NCBI RefSeq assembly: GCF_001896135.2
Contig: NZ_MPOH02000017.1
Span: 196,862-260,861, forward strand
Length of the DNA stretch: 64,000 nt
From: Streptomyces phaeoluteigriseus
Lineage (GTDB): Bacteria; Actinomycetota; Actinomycetes; Streptomycetales; Streptomycetaceae
Reading direction: 5' to 3'
Shown: positions 29,419 to 38,018 of the stretch, piece by piece
Layout of the letters: each line of letters opens with the position of its first letter
Position numbering within the stretch: position 1 is the stretch's first letter
Position numbers and translations under genes: made by a program
Notes under the pieces: generated by a model
Told to the model about the DNA's origin: nothing
The model's database searches: none
What the model saw: the letters and a program-made list of their open reading frames with translations, nothing else

Positions 29419-30351
29419 CTAGAACCGGCCGTCCTGGCAGCGCGTGACCCATTCCGCCGCCGCCATGAACTCGCCCTCCGAGGTCCCCGGCAACGGCGTC
29501 CGCACCTGCGCCGCGGTCACGTCCGCACGCGGGTACGAACCGAGGAAACGCACGTCACGGCAGATCCGCTTCAGGCCCATGAGGGCCTCCGCCATCCGGC
29601 GCTCCGAGATATGACCGGCCGCGTCGATGCAGAAGCAGTAGTTGCCGATGCCGGCGCCGGTCGGCCGTGACTGGAGCACCATCAGGTTGATGCCACGGGT
29701 GGCGAACTCGCCCAGCAGGTCGCGCAGCCCGCCCGGATGGTCGTCGCGCTGCCACAGCACGACGGACGTCTTGTCGGCGCCGGTCGGCGCGGCGGGCCGG
29801 GCCGGGCGGCCCACGAGCACGAAGCGCGTCTGCGCGTTCTCCGCGTCGTGGATGTCGCTCTCCAGCGCCTCGAGGCCGTATCGGGCGGCGGCGAACTCGC
29901 CCGCGAAGGCGGCGTCGTAACGGCCCTCCTGGACCAGGCGCGCGGCGTCCGCGTTCGAGGCGGCCGACTCCCACACGGCGTCCGGGAGGTTGGCCTTCAG
30001 CCAGTTGCGCACCTGCGGCTGCGCGGCCGGATGGGCCGAGACCGTCTTGATGTCGGACAGCTTCGTGCCCGGCCTCACCAGCAGCGCGAAGGTGATCGAC
30101 AGCAACACCTCGCGGTAGATCATCAGCGGGGTGCCCGCGACCAGCTCGTCGAGGGTCGTGGTGATCCCACCCTCGACCGAGTTCTCGATCGGCACGAACG
30201 CGGCCTCGGTCTCACCGGTGCGGACCGCGTCGAGGGCGGACTGCACGGACACATACGGGATCAGCTGCCGGGTGGCCGCCTCCGGAAGCGTCCGCAGGGC
30301 GACCTCCGTGAAGGTGCCCTCGGGGCCGAGATACGCATAGCTCGCTGGCAT
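29419..30351 (-). CDS. pheA: Prephenate dehydratase
   Basis: 310 residues. Converts prephenate to phenylpyruvate for phenylalanine synthesis. N-terminal YLGPEGTFTEVALR and FVPIENSVEGGITTT mark the catalytic PDT domain; TRFVLVGRP follows. The C-terminal ACT domain (KTSVVLWQRDDHPGGLRDLL, NLMVLQSRPTG) gives feedback control by Phe. ATG 30351 with GTGAGG just upstream. It is a monofunctional dehydratase without the chorismate mutase domain found in E. coli PheA. Confidence 0.96.
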   Translation of the reverse strand: MPASYAYLGPEGTFTEVALRTLPEAATRQLIPYVSVQSALDAVRTGETEAAFVPIENSVEGGITTTLDELVAGTPLMIYREVLLSITFALLVRPGTKLSDIKTVSAHPAAQPQVRNWLKANLPDAVWESAASNADAARLVQEGRYDAAFAGEFAAARYGLEALESDIHDAENAQTRFVLVGRPARPAAPTGADKTSVVLWQRDDHPGGLRDLLGEFATRGINLMVLQSRPTGAGIGNYCFCIDAAGHISERRMAEALMGLKRICRDVRFLGSYPRADVTAAQVRTPLPGTSEGEFMAAAEWVTRCQDGRF

Positions 30352-30445
30352 GACCTCACCCTAATGGGCCTTGCGGAACGAGGAGCGCGCGTCTCACACG
30401 CACCCCTCACGCGAGTGAACCGGCGTGACCCGCGCCCGGCGTGTC

Positions 30446-31723
30446 TCACCCCTCCAACAACCGCTGCCCCACGTACTCACCCTCCGCGGCCCCGCCCGGC
30501 ACCGCGAACAGGCCGCTCGACTCGTGGCGGATGAACGGGGACAGCGCGTCCCCGCGGTCCAGCTTGCGCTGCACGGTGACGAAACCACGCAGCGGATCGG
30601 CCTGCCAGCAGACGAACAGCAGCCCCGCGTCCGGCACCCCGTCGGCGTCGATGCCGTCGTGGTACGAGAACGGCCGGCGCAGCATTGCAGCGCCCCCGTT
30701 CTGGTCGGGGCGCGTGATCCGGGCGTGGGCGTTGATCGGAACGACCAGATCACCGTTGGCGTCGGTCTTCTCCAGGTCCATCTCGGTCGTCTCGGTGCCT
30801 CCGGTCAGCGGCGCCCCGTCGGACTTGCGCCGCCCGATGACCTGCTCCTGGGCCTTGGCCGACAACTGCTCCCAGTCGTCGAGGAGCATGCGGATCCGGC
30901 GTACGACGGCGTAGGAGCCGTTGGCCATCCAGGCCGGGTCGTTCGACCCCGACTCCGGCACGAAGATCCGCTTGTCGAAGTCGGTCTCGCTCGGCTTCGG
31001 ATTGCGGGTGCCGTCCAGCTGTCCCATCAGGTTCCTGGCCGTCATGGGGTGGGCGGTCGCGCCCGGCGTGCGGTTGAAGCCGTTCATCTGCCAGCGGACC
31101 TTGGCCGCGCTGCCCGCGTCCTTCTGGATCGCGCGCAGGGCGTGGAAGGCCACCAGGGCGTCGTTCGCGCCGATCTGCACCCACAGGTCGCCGTTGCTGC
31201 GGGACCTGTCGAGCTGGTCGGAGGAGAAGTCGGGCAGCGGGTCCAGGGCGACCGGACGCTGCTTCTCCAGGCCCGTGCGGGCGAAGAAGCTGTGGCCGAA
31301 GCCGAAGGTGATCGTCAGCGAGGACGGGCCCGCGTCCCGCGCCACATCCGTGTCGTCGTCCTTCGCGGCCTCACCCGCCATCAGCCGCCGGGCGGTCTCC
31401 GACCAGCGGCGCAGCAGTGCCGTGGCCTCCTTGCGACCTGCGCCTGCCGCGAGATCGAAGGCGACGAGATGGCCGCGGGCCTGGAGTCCCTGGGTGATGC
31501 CCGGCTGATGTTTCACGTGGAACATCTCCTGGCCGGACCCGATCGAGGACAGCGGGGTGGCCTGCGCGGGCGCGGCCGCATAGCCGACGGCCCCGCCCGC
31601 GGTGCCCACCACGAGCCCGGTGGCCCCGGCGGTGCCGAGCAGCTTGCGCCGCGTGAGGCCCGCCGTGGGCGTCTCGGGGGACAGGGGTTTCTCCGGGGCC
31701 TGCGGAAGGGTCTGGTCAGACAT
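30446..31723 (-). CDS. dtpA: Tat-exported DyP-type heme peroxidase
   Basis: 425 residues. The Tat signal has TRRKLLG followed by a hydrophobic stretch ending AQA. The DyP signature GxxDG is in GQLDGTRNP, and the proximal heme His is in VVPINAHARITRP, with a C-terminal DAGLLFVCWQADP. From memory, the S. lividans homologue DtpA is a Tat substrate needed for maturation of the copper oxidase GlxA and sits in this same cluster. Downstream of copCD by 7 bases, so in the copper operon. A near-perfect parS lies inside the gene and encodes FHVK. EfeB-like heme peroxidases are the alternative name. Confidence 0.93.
   Translation of the reverse strand: MSDQTLPQAPEKPLSPETPTAGLTRRKLLGTAGATGLVVGTAGGAVGYAAAPAQATPLSSIGSGQEMFHVKHQPGITQGLQARGHLVAFDLAAGAGRKEATALLRRWSETARRLMAGEAAKDDDTDVARDAGPSSLTITFGFGHSFFARTGLEKQRPVALDPLPDFSSDQLDRSRSNGDLWVQIGANDALVAFHALRAIQKDAGSAAKVRWQMNGFNRTPGATAHPMTARNLMGQLDGTRNPKPSETDFDKRIFVPESGSNDPAWMANGSYAVVRRIRMLLDDWEQLSAKAQEQVIGRRKSDGAPLTGGTETTEMDLEKTDANGDLVVPINAHARITRPDQNGGAAMLRRPFSYHDGIDADGVPDAGLLFVCWQADPLRGFVTVQRKLDRGDALSPFIRHESSGLFAVPGGAAEGEYVGQRLLEG
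31510..31523. promoter_or_regulatory. Degenerate parS site inside dtpA
   Basis: GTTTCACGTGGAAC differs from the parS consensus at one base (G for A). It lies in the coding sequence, where it encodes the MFHVKH part after the Tat signal. Confidence 0.65.
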
Positions 31724-31730
31724 GCGTGGT

Positions 31731-34112
31731 TCAGCCGATCTGCGCGTTCTTGGAGACGGTCACCTGGTCGATGTCGGAGGTCCGAACGGTCACGGCGATC
31801 TGCCATTCGCCGGCCATGGGGATCTGGACTCCGTTCGCCGACCAGTGGCCGGTGGTGATGTGGTCGGGGGTGACGGGCAGCGGCCCGATCTTCTTGGCTT
31901 CGAGGGTGAAGGCGACCTTCACCTCGGGGATGTCGAAGGCGCGCCCGTTGGGCCGGGTCACATAGACGTGCATCTCGTTGGCGCCGGTCCGCGCGGGATC
32001 TATGTCGACGCTGACGACGCCCTGACCGTCCGTGCCGCCGGTGTCGAAGGACATGTCGAGGGTCACGGCTCCCGAGGTGCCCTCCGGGGCGGAGGACGAG
32101 GAGGCCGCCTTAGCCGCCTTGGCGTCCTGTTCCGTACGGCCCGGCTCGGTGGAGGTCAGCGACGTGGTGACGGCGAGCAGGACGACGGCGACGCCGGCCT
32201 CGGCGAGTACCGAGCGGCGCAGCCCGAGCCGCTGGGGGTCGGCGTCCCGCGCCCGCTTCTGCCGCGTCGCGTCCACGGCGGCCCGCTGCCGCGCGAGCTG
32301 GGCGGCCCGCTTGGCGTCCCCGGACCCGGACGCGGATCCAGTCCCGGACTCGGACGCGAATCCGGACTCGGCTCCAAACCCGGAACCGGACGCGGATCCA
32401 GTCCCGGACTCGGACGCGGATCCGGACTCGGCCCCGGACTCGGTCCCGGACTCGGTCCCGGACTCGGACTCGGTCCCGGCCCCGGTCCCGGTCCCGGTCC
32501 CGGCCCCGGTCCCGGCCCCGGTCCCGGCCCCGGTCCCGGCCCCGGTCCGGGACCCGGTCCCGGAACCGTCCGCGGATCCCTCCTCCGGCCCCGTGGCCGT
32601 GGCGGAGGCCTTCGCCGCCCGCGTCCCGGCGGGGGACGCCTCGTCCGTGGCGGGCGCCTTCCACGCACGCGCCTTCGCCGCGGCCGCAGTCGCTCCTGCG
32701 GTCTCCGCTCCCGCGGCCGCAGTAGCTCCTGCCGTCCCCGCTCCCGCAGTCACTCCCGCTATTGCTCCCGCAGTCTCCGCTCCCGCCATTGCTCCGGCAG
32801 TCTCAGTTCCCGCAGTCTCAGTTCCCGCAGTCTCAGTTCCCGCAGTCTCCGTCCCCGCAGTCTCCGTCCCCGCCGTCTTGCTTGCCGCCGTCTCCCCCAG
32901 CCGGTTCGTCCACCGCCGTGAGATCCAGGCGATGCCGACCAGCAGCGCCACCAGCCCGATCTTGATGAGCAGGAGCTGCCCGTAGCGGGTCTCGGTGAAC
33001 GCCGACCAGGAGCCGAGCTGGCGCCACGACTGGTAGACGCCGGTCACGACGAGGGCGACGACACTGCCGAAGGCCAGCCGTGAGAACCGGCGGACTGCCG
33101 ACGCCCCCACCGGAGTGTCGCCCCGGTACAGCGCCACGAGGAGCGCGCCCAGCCCGCCGAGCCAGACGGCGACGGCCAGCAGGTGGACGACGTCCACCGG
33201 CATCGCGATCCCCGGCTGGAGCCCGGTGGAGGCGTGCTCGGCCATCGCCCAGCTCGCCGCGAGCCCGGAAGCCACGACGGTCCCGCCGATGGCGAGCCCG
33301 AAGGTCAGGTCCCGCTTCTCCTCGCCCTCCCGCTTGTCGTACGCGCCGAAGAGCACGGCGATGAACAGCGCGGCCGCGGCGAGCAGCAGCAGCCGGGAGA
33401 CGAGCGCGGCGCCCGTCTTGGTCTGGAGGACCTGACCGAGCAGTTCGAGGTCGAAGACGTCGCCGAGCCTGCCCGAGCCGGTGTAGGAGCCGCGCAGGAG
33501 CAGCAGGAAGAGGGTGGCGGAGGTGAGCGCGAGCCAGCCGGAGACGACCAGCCGCTGTACGGCACGCACCCCGGTGCCGGCCGGCCAGCAGCCCAGGACG
33601 AAGGCGGCCCCGCCGACCATGACGATGAACCCGGCGTACGACAGGTAGCGCCCGAAGCCGTACAGCCCGCCGACGACCCCGCCGCCGGCCTCCCCCGCAC
33701 CAGCCGGGACGCTGGTCGCGGAGGGGGCTCCGATGGAGAAGGTGTAGGCGCCGGCGACGGGATGGCTGTCGGCGGACACCACCTGGTAGGTCACCGTGTA
33801 CGTGCCGTCGGGCAGCCCCGAGTGCAGCGGGACGGAGTAGGTGGTGCCGCCGACGGCGGACGGCTCGCCGGTGTCGACGCGCTCGCCCTTGGGGTCGAGC
33901 ACGCGCACCGCGTCGGCCCCCGTGGAGACCTGCTCGGAGAACGTCAGTGAGACCTGGGTGGGGGCCTTGTCGACCACCGTCCCCTGTGCGGGGTCGCTGC
34001 CGGTCAGCGCGGCGTGCGCGGAGGCCTGTCCGGCGCCGGCCAGGAGCGCGCCGGTGACGGCCAGGAACAGCAGCACCAGCGTCCGGATTCTGGGGGCGAT
34101 GATCGTGGGCAA
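31731..34112 (-). CDS. copCD: CopC-CopD copper uptake protein with low-complexity insert
   Basis: 793 residues. A signal peptide ends at ASA, leaving a mature N-terminal His (HAALTGSDPAQG), the usual CopC copper ligand; a CopC beta-barrel follows. Residues about 140-390 carry about eight TM helices of CopD. A 220-residue insert then has repeats of TAGTE, GAGT and SGTE type, followed by KRARDADPQRLGLRRSVLAEAG and a further TM. The C-terminal 130 residues form a YtkA-like domain (GEWQIAVTVRTSD). Start is TTG 34112 with AGGGAGGG seven bases upstream. CopC binds and CopD imports copper; a Cu-loading partner for Sco/ECuC is plausible. Confidence 0.9.
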   Translation of the reverse strand: MPTIIAPRIRTLVLLFLAVTGALLAGAGQASAHAALTGSDPAQGTVVDKAPTQVSLTFSEQVSTGADAVRVLDPKGERVDTGEPSAVGGTTYSVPLHSGLPDGTYTVTYQVVSADSHPVAGAYTFSIGAPSATSVPAGAGEAGGGVVGGLYGFGRYLSYAGFIVMVGGAAFVLGCWPAGTGVRAVQRLVVSGWLALTSATLFLLLLRGSYTGSGRLGDVFDLELLGQVLQTKTGAALVSRLLLLAAAALFIAVLFGAYDKREGEEKRDLTFGLAIGGTVVASGLAASWAMAEHASTGLQPGIAMPVDVVHLLAVAVWLGGLGALLVALYRGDTPVGASAVRRFSRLAFGSVVALVVTGVYQSWRQLGSWSAFTETRYGQLLLIKIGLVALLVGIAWISRRWTNRLGETAASKTAGTETAGTETAGTETAGTETAGTETAGAMAGAETAGAIAGVTAGAGTAGATAAAGAETAGATAAAAKARAWKAPATDEASPAGTRAAKASATATGPEEGSADGSGTGSRTGAGTGAGTGAGTGAGTGTGTGAGTESESGTESGTESGAESGSASESGTGSASGSGFGAESGFASESGTGSASGSGDAKRAAQLARQRAAVDATRQKRARDADPQRLGLRRSVLAEAGVAVVLLAVTTSLTSTEPGRTEQDAKAAKAASSSSAPEGTSGAVTLDMSFDTGGTDGQGVVSVDIDPARTGANEMHVYVTRPNGRAFDIPEVKVAFTLEAKKIGPLPVTPDHITTGHWSANGVQIPMAGEWQIAVTVRTSDIDQVTVSKNAQIG

Positions 34113-34125
34113 GGTGGTCCCTCCC

Positions 34126-34578
34126 TCAGTTCCCGGTGTCGGGGGTGTAGGTGGCGGATTCCACCGGCATCTCGACCTCGATGGTCCCGGAGTCGGCGAA
34201 GTGCAGTTCCACGGTCACCTTCTCGCCCTGTCGCGGCTTCCGTTTCAGCTTCTCGAACATCAGGTGGTTCCCTCCACTGGTCAGCTGGAGCCGCCCGCCC
34301 GCCGGTACCTCGAGGGAGTCGACCTCCTGCATGGTTCCGCCGACGGTCTCGTGGACGGTGACGTCGGCCGCGACCTCGCTGGTGACGGAGGTCAGTTCGT
34401 CCTTCGTCCCGCCCTTGTTGGTGATCGTCAGGAAGCCCGCGGCCATGGAGTCGGAGACCGGCTGCGGCATGTACGCGGAGCTGACGGACAGCTCGGCCGC
34501 CGAGTCACCGGAGCCGCAGCCCGCGAGGACCAGGGCGCCGGTCAGTGCGGCGGCACAGGCGGCGGTGGACCGTCTCAC
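34126..34578 (-). CDS. ecuC: PCu(A)C-type extracytoplasmic copper chaperone lipoprotein
   Basis: 150 residues. Lipobox LVLAGC, then a PCu(A)C/DUF461 domain. Copper-binding Met/His positions are HETVGGTM and NHLMFEKL, matching the H-x10-M-x21-H-x-M pattern in outline. GTG 34578 overlaps the sco stop (GTGA), so it is coupled to Sco. From memory, S. lividans ECuC passes Cu to Sco for cytochrome oxidase assembly. It sits between sco and copCD in the same operon. Confidence 0.92.
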   Translation of the reverse strand: MRRSTAACAAALTGALVLAGCGSGDSAAELSVSSAYMPQPVSDSMAAGFLTITNKGGTKDELTSVTSEVAADVTVHETVGGTMQEVDSLEVPAGGRLQLTSGGNHLMFEKLKRKPRQGEKVTVELHFADSGTIEVEMPVESATYTPDTGN

Positions 34579-35231
34579 GGGTTCTGCCCCTTGATGATCT
34601 TGGGCAGGTCCTTGATGTAGTCGTCGACCTCGGCGTCCTCGCCGTAGAGGAGGTAACCGGCGTCGGTCTTCGGGGAGAAGGCGACGACCTGGGTGCCGTG
34701 GGTGGAGACGATCTTGCCGTTCTTGTCCTTGTGCGGCGCCTCGAGGGAGATGCCGAGGCCGCGTGCGGCGGTCTGGATGGTGGCGAAGTCGCCGGTCAGG
34801 CCGACCACCTGGGAGTCGATGCCCTTGAGCCAGGCGCCGAGCGCGGCCGGGGTGTCGCGGTCCGGGTCGCTGGTGACGAACACGACGCGCAGCGCGTCCT
34901 GGTCCGCCTTGGACAGCTGCTTCTTCGCGACGGCGATGTTGTTCATCGTCAACGGGCAGACGTCCGGACAGTGGGTGTAGCCGAAGTACACCAGCGTCGG
35001 GTGTCCCGCGGTCTCCTTGCGGAGGTCGTAGGGCTTGCCCTGGGTGTCGGTCAGGACCAGGTCCGGCTTGGTGAAGGGCTGGTCGAGCACGGTCGCGGCC
35101 TGCTGCGAGGAGCCGTCGGAGACGACGGCGACGGGGCTGGAGCCGCTGTCGCCGCTGTCGCTGCCGCAGGCGGAGAGGGTGAGGGTGGTCGCGGCGAGCA
35201 GCGCGGCCGCGGCGAACGTCTTCATGCGCAT
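34575..35231 (-). CDS. sco: Sco-type copper chaperone (SCO1/SenC)
   Basis: 218 residues. Lipobox LTLSAC, then a thioredoxin-like fold with the copper-binding CPDVC motif (YFGYTHCPDVCPLT) and a downstream His (VSTHGTQVV). Needed for CuA/CuB assembly of aa3 oxidase; anchored on the outside of the membrane. Start ATG 35231 or 35225; no strong ribosome site is visible. The gap to ycnI contains a 17-bp perfect hairpin. Confidence 0.93.
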   Translation of the reverse strand: MRMKTFAAAALLAATTLTLSACGSDSGDSGSSPVAVVSDGSSQQAATVLDQPFTKPDLVLTDTQGKPYDLRKETAGHPTLVYFGYTHCPDVCPLTMNNIAVAKKQLSKADQDALRVVFVTSDPDRDTPAALGAWLKGIDSQVVGLTGDFATIQTAARGLGISLEAPHKDKNGKIVSTHGTQVVAFSPKTDAGYLLYGEDAEVDDYIKDLPKIIKGQNP

Positions 35232-35260
35232 GGAGGAAATGTCCCAGTTGTGTGGGCTCC

Positions 35261-35303
35261 GGTGTCCACCGGGGGGGGCTTGGGCACCCCCCCGGTGGAC
35301 ACC
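35261..35303 (-). terminator. Perfect 17-bp hairpin between ycnI and sco
   Basis: Left arm 35261-35277 (GGTGTCCACC plus seven G) pairs fully with 35287-35303; the 9-nt loop reads GCTTGGGCA on the + strand. It lies just after the ycnI stop and about 30 bases before the sco start, so it can act as a partial terminator or mRNA-stability element. There is no U-run after it. Confidence 0.75.
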
Positions 35304-35317
35304 GCGGACGAGCAGGG

Positions 35318-36088
35318 CTAGGAGGCGTCGGTGGTGCGGCGGCGGCCGGCGAGCACGCCGTAGGCCACGCCGGCGGCACCGACCACGATGCCGACGATGC
35401 CCAGGACCCGGGCGGTGGTGTCGGTGCCGTCGGAGGAGTCGGAGGCCTCGGTGGTGGCGGCGGCCGGCTCGGCATCGCCGGACTTGCCGGACGACGCCGC
35501 GGACGACTCCTCGGCGGCCGAACCGTGGGAGTGGTCGTCCTCGGCGGCGGAGAGGGCGAGCACCGGTGCCGGGTTCTCCGGCTCCTCGGCACCCTCCTTC
35601 TGCACCTCGATCCAGCGCACGACCTCCTTGTTGGAGTACGTCTGGATCGCCTTGAAGACCATCTGGTCGGCGTTCTCGGGCAGCGCGCCCAGGGAGACCG
35701 GGAACTGCTGGATGAAGCCCGGCTCGATGCCCTTGTCGGCGGCGGTCCAGGTCACCTTGGAGACGGCCTCGGAGATCTGCCGGCCGTGCACCTCAAGCGG
35801 CTTGGCCAGCTTGCTCTTCGTGACCGTGATCTTCCAGCCGTCGACCTTCTGCGGCATCACCGAGGCGAGCGGGGCGTCGGCCGGGAAGGTGACCTCCAGC
35901 TGGGTGGTCGAGGCGTTGTCGCGCTCGTTGGGAACGCGGAAGTTCACGACGGCGTAGCCGCCCTTGGCCGCCGTGCCCTCCGGCTGCACGCTGACGTGCG
36001 CGAAGGCGGGCGAGCACAGGACGAGAACGGCGGAACCGGCGACGGCAGCGGCGGCGGCGAGACGAGAGGCCTTCAGGACAGGCTTCAT
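35318..36088 (-). CDS. ycnI: YcnI-like copper-binding protein (DUF1775)
   Basis: 256 residues. The signal peptide ends AFA and the mature protein starts HVSVQPEGTAAKGGYAVVNF, the Cu-binding N-terminal His of this family. Followed by the family core LEVTFPADAP and a Ser/Ala-rich stalk. A TM helix (GIVGIVVGAAGVAYGVLAG) and RRR anchor it to the membrane. ATG 36088 chosen; a GTG at 36100 is an alternative. First clearly copper-related gene of the cluster. Confidence 0.9.
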   Translation of the reverse strand: MKPVLKASRLAAAAAVAGSAVLVLCSPAFAHVSVQPEGTAAKGGYAVVNFRVPNERDNASTTQLEVTFPADAPLASVMPQKVDGWKITVTKSKLAKPLEVHGRQISEAVSKVTWTAADKGIEPGFIQQFPVSLGALPENADQMVFKAIQTYSNKEVVRWIEVQKEGAEEPENPAPVLALSAAEDDHSHGSAAEESSAASSGKSGDAEPAAATTEASDSSDGTDTTARVLGIVGIVVGAAGVAYGVLAGRRRTTDAS

Positions 36089-36109
36089 GACAGCGAGCAC
36101 TCCACTCTG

Positions 36110-36180
36110 AGTGAAATCCGACGGTGAAATCCGACGGTGTCCGACGGTGGGATACGACGGTGAGGTACGACCGTGAGGTC
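36110..36180. repeat. Imperfect tandem repeats upstream of ycnI
   Basis: Five degenerate copies of a unit near ACGGTGAAATCCG: ACGGTGAAATCCG, ACGGTGTCCG, ACGGTGGGATACG, ACGGTGAGGTACG and ACCGTGAGGTC. They lie about 20-90 bases upstream of the ycnI start, in the likely promoter region. Confidence 0.7.
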
Positions 36181-36312
36181 AGGCCGTGCGTCCGACCGCG
36201 AGGTCGGGCGTGGACACGGCCGGGCGTGGGCGCGCAAAGCGTGCGCACGCGCGCGTGCCGCACGACGGCGGCCCGCGCCCCCCGGATGAGGTGGAGTGCT
36301 GGTCGTGTCGTG

Positions 36313-37188
36313 TCAGGCAGCGAGGACGAGGGCGGCGGCCGGCGGGCCGCGCCTGATCACCATGTGCTGGAGCGCGTCCGCGGGCGGCCTGGGCGAAGGC
36401 AGCAGCGCCGTGCGTGGCACACGCGGACCCGCGTCCGGCAGGGCGGGCAGTCCGGAGAACAGGGCGCGCACCAGGGCGAGCGCTCCGCGCAGGGACCGTA
36501 CGCACGCGGTCTCGGCGACGCCGTGCGCGGACAGGGCCATGAGCCGCAGCAGGGCGGAGTCGCCGCGCCGCAGCAGCCATCCGGCGGCGACGGCCGCGAG
36601 GACGTGACCGAGCAGCATCGGCAGGGACGGCAGCAGCGACATCGACGAGCCCGCGGTGCCGGCCAGGGCGTCGGCCGAGTGATGCATCGACCCCATACCG
36701 GTACCGGCCCCCGCACCCGTGCCAGTACCCGTGCCCGCATCCGCTGCCACCGGATGGAGCCGGGCGTCGACGAGGATCTTCTGGGCCTGCGCCGGGCTGA
36801 GTGCCGCGGCGGCGGCCCCGCACACGAGCCGTGCCGCCCGCTCGACCAGTGCGGCGTCGGAGGCGGCGGTCGTGGTCGACGCGACGGTCGATGACGCGAC
36901 GGTCGACGAAGCGTGTTGTCCGAGGCCGAACAATGTGTGCAGGACGGCCTGTCCGACGGCGAGCAGGGCCGCGATGGCCGGCAGCGAGCGCTCGCGCCCG
37001 GCGAGCGGCACCACGACCGTGAGGACCCCCAGGAATCCGGCGCCCAGCGTCCACAGCGGGACGGCGGCGCAGGCGGCCAGCGTGTGACCCGCCCCGGCCA
37101 GCACGACACAGACCGCGGCGAACACCGCGGCCCGCAGCAGCCGGAGAGCGCCTCCGGAGCGCGCCGTGCGCTGGTGGGGGTCAGTCAT
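36313..37188 (-). CDS. Membrane protein with His/Met-rich segment
   Basis: 291 residues. About five hydrophobic segments (AAVFAAVCVVLAGAGHTL, LWTLGAGFLGVLTVVVPLAG, LPAIAALLAVGQAVLHTLFG, SLPMLLGHVLAAVAAGWLL). Between them is a Gly/Thr/Ala-rich loop with GMGSMHHSADA that could bind copper. First gene in line with ycnI, but 220 bases separate them. ATG 37188 (MTDPHQRTARSGG) is preferred because the longer frame has no ribosome site. I cannot name a family; the context and the His/Met patch suggest copper. Confidence 0.7.
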   Translation of the reverse strand: MTDPHQRTARSGGALRLLRAAVFAAVCVVLAGAGHTLAACAAVPLWTLGAGFLGVLTVVVPLAGRERSLPAIAALLAVGQAVLHTLFGLGQHASSTVASSTVASTTTAASDAALVERAARLVCGAAAAALSPAQAQKILVDARLHPVAADAGTGTGTGAGAGTGMGSMHHSADALAGTAGSSMSLLPSLPMLLGHVLAAVAAGWLLRRGDSALLRLMALSAHGVAETACVRSLRGALALVRALFSGLPALPDAGPRVPRTALLPSPRPPADALQHMVIRRGPPAAALVLAA

Positions 37189-37430
37189 GGCGGGCTCATC
37201 ATCGCACTGGCCCCCCAGCGGCCGTACGGCAGGTCCGCGAGATTCCGTCCGATCCGGAAGATCACCTTCTGATACGACAGGTATGACTGATGCCCCTGCG
37301 TCACGCATACACCGTTTTCCGCACCCCCCACATCCCCCATATGGGCGGCGTCACGTGGAAATCGCGCTTACTTACGGTTCAGGGCGGCAATACGTATCGG
37401 TATGTCGAGCCGCGGCCTGGAGGCTGGAGC

Positions 37431-37895
37431 ATGAGCATCTGGTGGTCACTCCATCTGCGCCGCGAGGCCGCGAGCGTGCCGCTGGCCCGGCGTCTGCTGC
37501 TCGGCACCATGGAGACGGCGGGGGTCGACCCGGACATCTCGTACGACCTCTCCGTCGCCCTGAGCGAGGCCTGCGCCAACGCCGTCGAGCACGGCGGGAG
37601 GACCACGGCGCACGGCGGCTGTTCGGAGGCCTACCGGGTCACCGCCTACCTGGACGGCGAGAGGTGCCGCATCGAGGTCGCCGACTCGGGCCCCGGCTTC
37701 ACGGTCGAATGCCCCGCCCCCACGCATGCGCACGCCGACGCCGACGCCGACGCCGAGGCGGGCCGCGGCCTGTATCTCATCCGGGAACTCGCCGACCACG
37801 TCCACATCGGCAACAAGCCGGGCCTCGGCGGGGCCGTGGTGAGCTTCGACAAGGTTCTGAAGTGGCGCGCGGACGCCCCGCTGATGGCGGTCTGA
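37431..37895 (+). CDS. HATPase-fold ATP-binding regulatory protein
   Basis: 154 residues. The N-box is LSEACANAVEHG and the G1/G2 boxes are VADSGPGF and AGRGLYLIRELAD, so this is a GHKL ATPase of the RsbW/anti-sigma type. An HADADADAEAG stretch comes from GACGCC repeats between the G boxes. ATG 37431 with GGAGG nearby. Such short kinases are numerous in Streptomyces and often act on anti-sigma antagonists; its partner is not adjacent. Divergent from the copper cluster. Confidence 0.86.
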   Translation: MSIWWSLHLRREAASVPLARRLLLGTMETAGVDPDISYDLSVALSEACANAVEHGGRTTAHGGCSEAYRVTAYLDGERCRIEVADSGPGFTVECPAPTHAHADADADAEAGRGLYLIRELADHVHIGNKPGLGGAVVSFDKVLKWRADAPLMAV

Positions 37896-38018
37896 CGGCC
37901 CGTCGGCCCGTCGCCGTCCGCCTCTCCGACCGGGCGGCCTCAGCCTCGACGGCACTCACAGCTTCTTCCCAGCCTCCGCCCACGCCCCTGACGGGTGGCG
38001 TTCCTACCTTTCGTGTCC

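Noticed and set aside
31602..32921. Gly/Pro-repeat ORF opposite copCD
   Set aside because: Antisense shadow of the repetitive insert of CopCD; the repeats are explained by the low-complexity coding DNA.
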